A stretch of DNA of 64,000 bases from Clostridia bacterium (GTDB taxonomy: Bacteria > Bacillota_A > Clostridia > Christensenellales > Aristaeellaceae), in NCBI GenBank assembly GCA_017509065.1, contig JAFWQM010000096.1:1-64000 (forward strand), read 5' to 3'. This document shows, piece by piece, positions 6,892 to 15,200 of the stretch. Position numbers and translations under genes: made by a program. The number at the start of each line of letters is the position of its first letter. Position 1 is the first letter of the stretch. The notes under the pieces were generated by a model. The model worked only from the letters and a program-made list of their open reading frames with translations. It was not told where the DNA came from and made no database searches.

Positions 6892-8208
6892 TTACAGTTC
6901 CTCCAGATACGGAATCATCAGCCGCATGGCGTTGGCGCGGTGGCTGATGTGGTTCTTTTCCTCCTGCGCCATTTCGGCGAAGGTTTCGCCGCTGAGGTAC
7001 TCAAAATAGGGGTCGTAGCCGAAACCGCCGGTACCCCGGGGGGCAAAGGTGATCACGCCGGGGCACGCGCCGCGCACGGTCCTGACCTCGCCGTTGGGCA
7101 GGCTCAGCGCCATGGCGCAGACGAATTCCGCCGTCCTGTCCTCGGCGGGCACGTCGGCCATGTTGGCAATCAGCAGGTCGTTGTTGGCCTTGTCGTCGCC
7201 ATGATGGCCGCAGTACCGCGCAGAATGCACGCCGGGGGCCCCGTCAAGGGCGTCCACGGACAGCCCGCTGTCGTCGCCCAAAGCGCAGTAGCCCGTCGCC
7301 TTCGCTACGGCGCGGGCTTTTATAATAGCGTTCTCCTCAAAGGTCTCGCCGTTCTCATCGATGTCGCCGGTGAAGCCCGCCTCGGCCATGGAAATGACCC
7401 GGAAGCGGTCCTCCAGCATGTCGGAGATTTCCTGGATCTTGTGGGCGTTATTGCTGGCGATCACCAGCGTGCGCCTGGGAGAAATGACCTCTGCCCTCTT
7501 CCCGAGGGCCTTTTTTTGTATTTCATGCAGTTCTGAAATGCCCTTTTCGCCCAGGGCCAGGATCTCATTCAGTTCCGCACGGCTGAACGCCCGGCCCTCG
7601 CCGGTGCCCTGCAGCTCGATGAACGCGCCCGTCTCGTCCATCACAAAATTCATGTCCGTCTGGGCGGCGCTGTCCTCCAGGTAGCACAGGTCGAGGCAGG
7701 GCACGTCGTCCACGATGCCCGCGCTCACCGCCGCGATCTGGTGCGCGACGGGGCTTTCCTTGAGCTTGCCGGATTGAATCAGCTTATCCACCGCGCAGCA
7801 CAGCGCCACGAAGCCGCCGGTGATGGAGGCCGTGCGGGTACCGCCGTCCGCTTCCAGCACGTCGCAGTCAATGGTGATCGTGCGCTCGCCGAGGAACCGC
7901 CTGTCCACCGCCTGGCGCAGAGCGCGTCCGATCAGGCGGCTGATTTCCACCCCGCGCCCGTCCTTCTTCACGCCGTCCCGGGCCTTGCGTCTGCCCGTGG
8001 ACGCGGGCAGCATGGCGTATTCCGCCGTCAGCCACCCCAGGTTTTTCCCTTTCAGGAAGGGCGGCACGCTCTCCTCCACCGACGCGGTGCAAATCACCCG
8101 CGTACCGCCGCAGCGGATCAGGCAGCTGCCGTCCGCCGTTCCGACAAAGTCAGGAATGATTTCACAGGGACGCAGTTCATCGGGCTTCCGGTTGTCAGGA
8201 CGGGACAT
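6892..8208 (-). CDS. rph-rdgB: Fusion of RNase PH and RdgB/HAM1-type NTP pyrophosphatase (438 aa)
   Basis: Residues 1 to about 240 are RNase PH, the phosphate-dependent exonuclease that trims tRNA 3' ends (IRCGGTRVICTASVEE, AEYAMLPASTGRR, DCDVLEADGGTRTASITG). From about residue 247 a complete inosine/xanthosine triphosphate pyrophosphatase follows (ASNNAHKIQE, LGDDSGLSVDALDGAPGVHSARY, GFGYDPYF, SHRANA), which cleans the nucleotide pool. Both domains keep their key motifs. The two are commonly adjacent in bacteria, so fusion is plausible rather than an assembly artefact. Start: ATG at 8208 with RBS AAGGAGG. The gene converges with the kinase-like gene 40 bases away. The tRNAs in this window lack an encoded CCA, which makes 3' trimming relevant. 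Confidence 0.93.
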   Translation of the reverse strand: MSRPDNRKPDELRPCEIIPDFVGTADGSCLIRCGGTRVICTASVEESVPPFLKGKNLGWLTAEYAMLPASTGRRKARDGVKKDGRGVEISRLIGRALRQAVDRRFLGERTITIDCDVLEADGGTRTASITGGFVALCCAVDKLIQSGKLKESPVAHQIAAVSAGIVDDVPCLDLCYLEDSAAQTDMNFVMDETGAFIELQGTGEGRAFSRAELNEILALGEKGISELHEIQKKALGKRAEVISPRRTLVIASNNAHKIQEISDMLEDRFRVISMAEAGFTGDIDENGETFEENAIIKARAVAKATGYCALGDDSGLSVDALDGAPGVHSARYCGHHGDDKANNDLLIANMADVPAEDRTAEFVCAMALSLPNGEVRTVRGACPGVITFAPRGTGGFGYDPYFEYLSGETFAEMAQEEKNHISHRANAMRLMIPYLEEL

Positions 8209-8364
8209 GATCATTCCTCCTTGTAATGTCAAAAACAATCGTCCGTGTCAGCAGAATCAGTCAACTCATTGGCAAGCCTTGTCGGTTCCTTTGTCCGGTT
8301 CCTTCTCTGTCTGCTTTGACACTGCGGCGTTCCTCCGTATAACAAGACTAAAGATTTCCTTATA

Positions 8365-9828
8365 TCAGTGGTCCGCCAGATTATGGCCGTTTTTCATGCT
8401 GACGCTGGCTTCGTGGAGCACCTTGGTGAGGGTGTCGGCGGTTTGCTCCTTCGCCATTTCGCAGAGCTTTTCGTTGGCCTCGGCACAAAGAGAGAAGTCG
8501 CCGGTCTCGGCCATTTTCTTGTCGTACTCCCGGATAAGCTGACGGCCCTTGACCGCCACGGCTTCCTGATAGCGGTCGATCAGCTGGATGCACGCGACAT
8601 AACTGTGGTCGGCGATCGCGTCGATGAGGCGGCTGCCCCAGTAGAAGTTTTCAGTGGAGGTTTTCAGCGCCACGTCGCTTAAATACTTCGGCATTTTCTC
8701 CACGTTCGTATACACCGGCAGCATGGCGGAGAAGGTGGTGGAGCCAAAGCAGACCCACTCCACGCCCTTGATAGCCTCGGGGGCGTTCGGGCGAATCTGG
8801 CAGATGGCAGTCACGCCCGTGCGGTTGATACCGATGGAGCGGTACATGCCACGCTTACCGGTGTCCTGATTGGTGTAGGGGTTGTAGGGCGTGCCCTGGA
8901 AATGGGAGGACAGCAGGTATTTTACATCCTCCGCCGCCAGCTTCCGCTCGGGCACCAGCGCCCAGGGGATGTCGTCGCTTTCGGGCGTGAATTCCGCGTC
9001 CGGGCCGTCCCAGCGGTGAGTATGGGGCGTCAGATACCGGCCCATGAACCAGGAGCGGGGCGTGTTGTAGATGTGATCCATATCGGTATGGGAACCGAAA
9101 ATATCCCGGGGATTGAATGTGCCGTTCTGGTTCAGGTCCAGGTCGTTTTCAGCGATGAACTCGCGCAGGTCTTTGGAGCAGAGATGCGCCTTCTGTTCGC
9201 CGAAGGCGTCGTCCAGGTCGAAGGAATCCATGGCAAACCTGTTTGGCGCGATGACCACCTGATCGTCCGGCACCCGCTTCGCCATCCAGTGGTGCCCGCC
9301 GATGGTTTCCAGCCACCAGATTTCGTGTTCGTCATTGAACGCGATGCCGTTAGATTCATAAGTGCCGTACTTTTCCAGGAGCGAAGCCAGGCGCAGCACG
9401 CCCTCCCGCGCGGAGCGGATGTAGGGCAGCACCAGCAGCACCATATCCTCTTCCCCGATGCCGCCGGACACATCTTTTTCATTGCGGTTTTTAGCCTTTT
9501 TATATGCGACCAGTGGATCGGCGGCCAGCACGCGGGGATTGGAGGTGATGGTTTCCGTGGCGGTCATGCCAACGTTCGACGTGTTAATGCCCGTGGCGGG
9601 CCATATGCCGTCCTTTTTGTCCACGCTGGGGCAGCAGGTGTAGCGCATGGGATTGTCGGGCAATTCGATTTCCAGATGGGAAATCACGGTCTTGTATTTC
9701 CGGGGCTGCTTTTTGGGGTCGATCACGATCAGCTTTTTCACGTCAAAATGCCCGTCGTCCGTCCGGGCGATCATGGTCGAATGGTCGTTGCTGGCATTCC
9801 TGCCAACCAATACCGTGGTGCAGGGCAT
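8365..9828 (-). CDS. C69-family dipeptidase (487 aa)
   Basis: An Ntn-hydrolase of the PepD/U34 type that cleaves dipeptides. The predicted start MPCTTVLVGRNAS puts Cys at position 3, which fits the family, where Cys near the N-terminus becomes the nucleophile after processing. Further family features are ARTDDGHF, GMTATETI, the DEHEIWWLETIGGHHW stretch and VIAPNRFAM. No signal peptide is seen, so it is probably cytoplasmic. An in-frame ATG 44 codons upstream is rejected because it lies upstream of the -10 and would displace the catalytic Cys. RBS GGGAGGA; promoter on the minus strand at 9863-9891. It provides peptide scavenging, as PepT at 21.6 kb also does. Confidence 0.9.
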   Translation of the reverse strand: MPCTTVLVGRNASNDHSTMIARTDDGHFDVKKLIVIDPKKQPRKYKTVISHLEIELPDNPMRYTCCPSVDKKDGIWPATGINTSNVGMTATETITSNPRVLAADPLVAYKKAKNRNEKDVSGGIGEEDMVLLVLPYIRSAREGVLRLASLLEKYGTYESNGIAFNDEHEIWWLETIGGHHWMAKRVPDDQVVIAPNRFAMDSFDLDDAFGEQKAHLCSKDLREFIAENDLDLNQNGTFNPRDIFGSHTDMDHIYNTPRSWFMGRYLTPHTHRWDGPDAEFTPESDDIPWALVPERKLAAEDVKYLLSSHFQGTPYNPYTNQDTGKRGMYRSIGINRTGVTAICQIRPNAPEAIKGVEWVCFGSTTFSAMLPVYTNVEKMPKYLSDVALKTSTENFYWGSRLIDAIADHSYVACIQLIDRYQEAVAVKGRQLIREYDKKMAETGDFSLCAEANEKLCEMAKEQTADTLTKVLHEASVSMKNGHNLADH

Positions 9829-9862
9829 AAGTACATCCTCCCGTTTCGTTTTTTCCATGCGT

Positions 9863-9891
9863 ATTATAGCGCACAAAGGCTTTGTTTGCAA
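9863..9891 (-). promoter_or_regulatory. Sigma-A promoter for the C69 dipeptidase
   Basis: Read on the minus strand: TTGCAA (9891-9886), a 17-base spacer and TATAAT (9868-9863). It is back-to-back with the promoter at 9901. Confidence 0.8.
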
Positions 9892-9900
9892 CGAAAAACC

Positions 9901-9929
9901 TTGACACGAAACAGAACGAAGCCTATACT
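9901..9929 (+). promoter_or_regulatory. Sigma-A promoter for the ImmA/IrrE-type gene
   Basis: TTGACA at 9901-9906, a 17-base spacer, TATACT at 9924-9929. The two opposed -35 boxes are only 9 bases apart. The resulting transcript would begin with a heptamer-armed hairpin. Confidence 0.8.
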
Positions 9930-9962
9930 GGGGAGGAAAAGAAGCGCTTTCAGGTATCAAGA

Positions 9963-10067
9963 GAGAGAACAGAGTACAGAGTACAGATTGATATAGCTGA
10001 CCAAATCGGCTTCCGCAATTTACTGTCTATTTTGTCTGTACTCTGAACTCTGTACTCTGTATTCTCA
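9963..10067. repeat. Heptamer-armed palindrome, AGAGTAC type, copy 1
   Basis: The left arm holds AGAGAAC, AGAGTAC, AGAGTAC, AGA. The right arm holds CTGTACT, CTGAACT, CTGTACT, CTGTATT, CTC. The unique loop of about 50 bases lies between. It falls inside the predicted 5' untranslated region of the next gene, so it would be transcribed. Confidence 0.75.
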
Positions 10068-10114
10068 GCCATCAAAATTCTTGTCTTTTCCTGCAGAAAA
10101 GGAGGTCTGGCTCC

Positions 10115-11041
10115 ATGAGCACCTACCAAGACTATCAGAACGCCCGCGACGCGGCGTGGCAGGCGTTATTGGATCTGCCGGAAAAGAAGCTGCCCGTGGA
10201 CGTGGACGCGCTGGCAAAAAAGCTGGGCGTGGAAATCCATCCGTTTCCGGGAAAAGAACAGGCGCTGCTGCATAATCTGGTGAACCGCGCGGCGGAGGGG
10301 CCTTGCGTGTCGCTGCGAATACGGCGAAGCTGGCACATCTTTATCCGCCCGAAAGCCCTGGACGAAAGCCACCGGCGTTTCGCCGTCGCCCATGAGCTGG
10401 GCCATTTGCTGCTCACCCATAGCACGCAGACGCTTGCCCCCGGCGTTCGGTGCTTTGCCGCGCGAGAAAATACCGGCGACGTGATGGAGGATACCCAGGA
10501 ATTGGAGACGTACACCGCCGACCTGTTCGCCATCCGGCTCATGGCCCCGGCGTGCCTTCTGCATGAATTGCACATCGATTCCTCCGGCGGCATCATGCGC
10601 CTGTGCGGCCTGCCGCCCCAGGCCGCGGCGATTCGGGCGGAGCGGATGGAACTGCTCAACGAGCGGGACGTATATTACACACACATTCTGGAAACGAAGG
10701 TACGCAACGCGTTCATGCCCTGGCTGAACAGCGCGCGCTTCCCCGCGCCTGAAAACGCGGATGTGAAACTGCGGTATGCTTCGGAATCCGTGCCCGTGAT
10801 CGAAATCCACGGGTACCCGGAAGAAACGGAAGAAGCGCGGAATGACGCGCCGCCCCCGCCGTTTCCGGCTGATTTAACGCCGAAATTCATTCCGGAAAAA
10901 GCGTTTTCTTCTCCGTCATTTCATTCATCCGGAAACTGGACGGTCATAGTCAGGTTTTTCCTTCGCCGGAACAGAAAAGCCATCATCATTGGCGCAGCGC
11001 TTCTCATCGCGGCGGTGGTGCTGTATTTTGCGGGGAGATAA
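10115..11041 (+). CDS. ImmA/IrrE-family metallopeptidase with C-terminal membrane anchor (308 aa)
   Basis: The zinc-binding motif VAHELGHLLLTH lies near residue 92, followed by the family's third-ligand region (TQELETYTADLFAIRLMAP). Family members cleave phage-type or stress repressors. Here the C-terminus ends with a single hydrophobic helix (about 18 residues after RRNRKA), so the protease should be tail-anchored with its active site in the cytoplasm. Between the two is a Pro/Glu-rich linker of about 90 residues. Unlike the usual arrangement, no XRE-type repressor gene is adjacent; the nearest HTH protein is 49 kb away. Start: ATG after AAAGGAGG. Confidence 0.88.
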   Translation: MSTYQDYQNARDAAWQALLDLPEKKLPVDVDALAKKLGVEIHPFPGKEQALLHNLVNRAAEGPCVSLRIRRSWHIFIRPKALDESHRRFAVAHELGHLLLTHSTQTLAPGVRCFAARENTGDVMEDTQELETYTADLFAIRLMAPACLLHELHIDSSGGIMRLCGLPPQAAAIRAERMELLNERDVYYTHILETKVRNAFMPWLNSARFPAPENADVKLRYASESVPVIEIHGYPEETEEARNDAPPPPFPADLTPKFIPEKAFSSPSFHSSGNWTVIVRFFLRRNRKAIIIGAALLIAAVVLYFAGR

Positions 11042-11045
11042 TTAT

Positions 11046-11855
11046 TCATTCTCTCACCCTGAGCTGCCAGAACGCCACAGCGGCGGCGGCGGCGACGTTC
11101 AGCGAGTCAATGCCGCCCGCCATGGGGATTTTGACGATATGATCGCAGGCGTCGAGCGTGGCCTCTGTCAATCCGGTATCCTCGGTGCCAAGGCAGATGG
11201 CCATGCGAGGAATGCCGGGCAGGCGCGGGTCATCCAACGTCAGGCAGTTTTCCCGCAGCGCCAGGCCGATCACGGTAAAGCCCGCTTCTTTCAGCAGCGG
11301 CAGCGCTTCACCGCCCTCCGCCCGCGCCCATGGCACCTGGAAAATCGCTCCCATGCACACCCTGACCGCCCGGCGGTGCAGCGGATCGCAGCAGGTGGGC
11401 GAAAGCAGGATGGCGTCGGCTTTCAGCGCGGCGGCGGAGCGGAAAATGGCCCCCACATTGGACGGCTCCGTGATCCCCTCCAGCAGCGCGACACGGCGCT
11501 TGCCCTGAATCACTTCCGCGACGCTCCTGGGCCGCGGCCGCTTCATGGCGCACAGCACCCATGAGCGCTGCAGTTTAAAGCCCGTCAGCGCAGCCAGCAC
11601 TTCATCCTCCGCCGTGTACACCGGGATATCGCCGCATCTGGCAATGATCCCTTCTCCCAAAGGCGAAGAAACAAACTTCTTCCGCATCAGCAGCGACACC
11701 GGTTTGCATCCCGCGTCCAAAGCGCTGTGGGTCACCTTGGGGCCTTCGGCGATGAAAATGCCCTTTTCCGGCTCCTGCCTGCTGCGCAATTGCGCGTCCG
11801 TTAAATGATAAAACTGCCCTTCTGAGGCGATGCTTTTCAGTTCAATCAGCCGCAT
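11046..11855 (-). CDS. SpoU/TrmH-family RNA 2'-O-methyltransferase (269 aa)
   Basis: A SPOUT-fold methyltransferase using SAM. An N-terminal substrate-binding region (KGIFIAEGPKVT near residue 31) is followed by the three SpoU motifs: EGITEPSNVGAIFRSA near 125, CLGTEDTGL near 221 and IPMAGGIDSLNVAAAAAV near 243. The architecture is that of the RlmB/YsgA group acting on 23S rRNA or tRNA; the exact target base cannot be told. The start codon follows GGGGGA, a modest RBS. It converges with the ImmA/IrrE-type gene, 4 bases between stops. Confidence 0.9.
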   Translation of the reverse strand: MRLIELKSIASEGQFYHLTDAQLRSRQEPEKGIFIAEGPKVTHSALDAGCKPVSLLMRKKFVSSPLGEGIIARCGDIPVYTAEDEVLAALTGFKLQRSWVLCAMKRPRPRSVAEVIQGKRRVALLEGITEPSNVGAIFRSAAALKADAILLSPTCCDPLHRRAVRVCMGAIFQVPWARAEGGEALPLLKEAGFTVIGLALRENCLTLDDPRLPGIPRMAICLGTEDTGLTEATLDACDHIVKIPMAGGIDSLNVAAAAAVAFWQLRVRE

Positions 11856-11880
11856 ATCTTTTTCCCCCGTCTGTCCCTGA

Positions 11881-12070
11881 CCCGGATAAACCGGAGGAGT
11901 TTTCTGGGGGAAACCGCTCTTTGGAGGCCAAAGATTGCCTTCCCCTCGCAGGGGAAGGTGGCGCGAAGCGCCGGATGAGGTCTATCCCCCAGACCCCCTT
12001 CCGAGAAAACCATAAGGGTTTTCGGACTTTTGCCATTTTGCGAATAGTTTTGCTTAAAAGAGCCTGTCTG
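11881..12070. repeat. Composite palindromic repeat with nested module
   Basis: It begins CCCGGATAAACCGGAGG and carries GGGGGAAACCGCTCTTTGG. In place of a simple return arm it holds a second palindrome (CCTTCCCCTCGCAGGGGAAGG, then GGCGCGAAGCGCC) before CCCCCAGACCCCCTTCC. The same nested module appears inverted inside the repeat at 57320. It fills most of the 430-base gap before the large surface-protein gene; no gene is seen there. Confidence 0.75.
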
Positions 12071-12203
12071 CCGCGCCGATTCGCGCGGCAGTTTCAATAT
12101 ATCATTCTTTCATTTCAATATCAAGCATTTGCCCATGTCTCTCACGAATGCGCCGGTTTTGTAACAATATTGGAGGGAATGGAGGGTTTAGTTGGAAGAA
12201 CGG

Positions 12204-12232
12204 TTGACTTCCGAAATAAATTATAATACAAT
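12204..12232 (+). promoter_or_regulatory. Sigma-A promoter for the large surface protein
   Basis: TTGACT at 12204-12209, a 17-base spacer and TACAAT at 12227-12232, in an AT-rich stretch. Confidence 0.75.
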
Positions 12233-12288
12233 TGAAACAATTCCATAGGATTACTTGATCGATGGATTCCGAAGGAGGCATCGTTATT

Positions 12289-15200
12289 ATGAAAGGAAAG
12301 CTCCGTATTTTCGCCATGCTCCTGTCACTGGCAATGCTGTTTTCAGCAGCCGCCGGGCAGAGCGAAGGCGCATCCCTCTCACCCGCCGCAAGGTTTACCG
12401 TTTTCGTGAACACCATGAATCAGTACGGTGATACGAGCCCTTACGGCCCCGCCGTGCCGATGAGTGATTCACCCGATGAAAACAGGCTGTGGCTGAAAAT
12501 GCCGATCGACACCTTTTTCACCGGAAAGATGACGCTCCTGATCGAGGACTCCATGCAGGAGTACCTGATGTTTGAGCCCGCAAATTACAGCGTTCTGGAA
12601 AACATCAGCGACGCGGGGGCCAGCCTTGACTCTCCCTCCGTCACCATCACCTATTTTGACCTTGTGGGGGACCCCGCCGGCGTCTGTTATTTGTATATTT
12701 CCAGCCAGGACTGCCCTGGCGCGGAAGAACCGTTCCTGAATCCCTTCCCCGAGGAGCTCACCCCGGAAACTCCGCTGGAACAGTTCACCGCAGCCCCGAT
12801 CGAACTGCCAACAGAAGCGCCGTATGAACTTTCGACCGAAGCCCCCGCGGTTTCTCTGACGGTCACTGTGCGCTATCTGGACAGTGACGGCGAAAGCATC
12901 GCGGAGGACACCGTTCAAATTGTCAAGCCCGGAGTCAACAACATCTATCCCGACGGCATCATACCGGACGGCTATGAGCTGGCGGAGTACGGCGTGAAGG
13001 AAGTGTTCGCGGACGCGAACGGCGTCAACCCGCCGGTGGTGGAATTCCACTACGCGCTCAAAGCAATCACCGCAACCGTAAAGATCAATTATCTGGATGT
13101 TTACGGAAACCCGATCATGGAAAGCACCATCTTCACCCCCGATGGCGGCGAGCATCCCGTTTCTTATTACCCGGTGGAAGGCTATACCGTGCTGGAGCCG
13201 TCCACGCAGACCGTTTTTGTGGACAGGAACGGCGCGAATCCGCCTGAGATCACGTTCTATTACGAACGCGAGGTGCAGCCCGTCAGCGTTACGATCCATT
13301 ATGTGGATCAAAGCGGCGAAGCCCTGCGGAACGACGACGTGCTGCCTTTCACCAAGGGCATGCATAACGCCGCCGCCGTGATGATTCCCGGTTACACCCT
13401 GATAGGCGAAAACGAACAGCCCGTGCTGGTGGATGAAAACGGGGCGACGCCGCAGGAAGTCACCTTTGTTTATCAGCGCGAGATCCATCCCGTGGAGATC
13501 CCGGTTCATTATGTGGATGAGACCGGCATTCAGATCGCGGAGGACACCTCAAAGATCATCTCTCCCTCCGATAACGTGGTTCTGCCCGAGGGCGGCGTTT
13601 CCCCGGACGATTACGAACTGATCGGCCGCGAAGCGGTGGAAGTGCTGCTGGACGGCGATGGCGCGCATCCCGCGGAAGTGACCTTCCAGTACCGCCGGAT
13701 CATCAAGCCTGCCAGCGTTACACTGCATTACGTGGACGACACCGGAAGCCCCATCGCGGAGGACAGCGTGGTGTCCGTTCCCGCCGGGGACAGTATCGTC
13801 ACCCCCCGGACGGATATTGATCCTTCCCTGTACGCCCAGCTTGAACCCTTATCTTATCCCGTCACTGTGAGCCTGGAAGGCGCGTCCGTGAAGGAATTGA
13901 CCTTCTATTACCAGCGGCTGGTGCAGCCCGTTACGGTCGTCATCCGTTATGTGGATGAACGGGGCGAGCCGATCCTGCCCGACAGGGAAATGCAGTTCAA
14001 GGAAGGCTTCCATGAGGTCAGACCTACGGAGGATATTTCCAGTGAAGATTATATCCTGATCGGCCCTGAATCTTATCCTCTGAGCGTAACGCTGGACGGC
14101 GCGTCTCAGAGCGAATTCATCTTTACTTACCAGCGCGTGGTGAAGCCCGTCCAGGTAACGGTGCACTACGTGGACGAAAACGGCGAGCCCGTGGCGGAGG
14201 ACACGTTCCAGATGCTGACGGCAGGAGCCAGCGTGGTGTTCCCACTGGCCTCGCCTGAAGGTTATGTCCTGCCCGACGGCGCTGACCCGTTCCAGACCGT
14301 GACCGTGGACGCGGACGGCGCGCATCCCGATGAAGTAACGTTCGTATTCCGGCAGCTTTCCGCTGAACCGGTGACGATTCCCGTTCTGTACATTGACCAG
14401 GATTCGGGCATCGAAATCGCCACGCGCCGCACAGTGACCGCGCAGCCGGATACCGTGACGGAGGTAAGCGCCCTTCCCGCGCCGGAGGATCTGCTGGAGG
14501 ATTATCTGCTCGTGAGCGAGCCTGCCGTTTCCGTCAGCGTGGACAAGAACGGCGTCAGCAGCGTGAAGGAAGTGGTATTCAGTTATATTTATGTACCCCG
14601 CCCGACCGACACGCCCGAACAGCTCCCTCCGGAATCGCTGACGGAGTTGCCTGAGCAAATACACGATTTGATTCCTGTGCGCGAGCCCACGGCGGAACCG
14701 ACGCAGGAGCCCACGGAAGCGCCGACGGAAGAACCGCCAAAGGCCCAGCCCGTCACTGTCACTGTACACTATCTCGACATTGAAGGAGAGCCCGTGGCGC
14801 AGGATAGTTTCGTGCGCTGCGACGTGGGCGATTCGGTAATCAAAGCCGATCCCGTCGATCTGCCGCAGGGTTATGTGGCCGAAGGCGCTCAGGACGCCCT
14901 GGTGCATGTGGATGAAAACGGCGCAACCCCCGCTGAGATCACCTTCCTTTACCGCTATATGGCCGAAGCCCCGGCGCCCAAAATCGCGCTGGTGAACGTG
15001 AAATATATCGATCCTGACGGGAAAGTCTTTTATTCCTATCCGACCACCTGCTTCGAAAACCAGCAAAACTCCGTGCATGTGAATTGGGATTATGTCGATC
15101 CCTCACTGGGTTATAAACTGGCTTCCGATGATACGGTAAATGTTACTGTGGATGAGACCGGCGCGGCAGATCCCGTGGAAGTGGTTTTCAAGTTCAAGGA

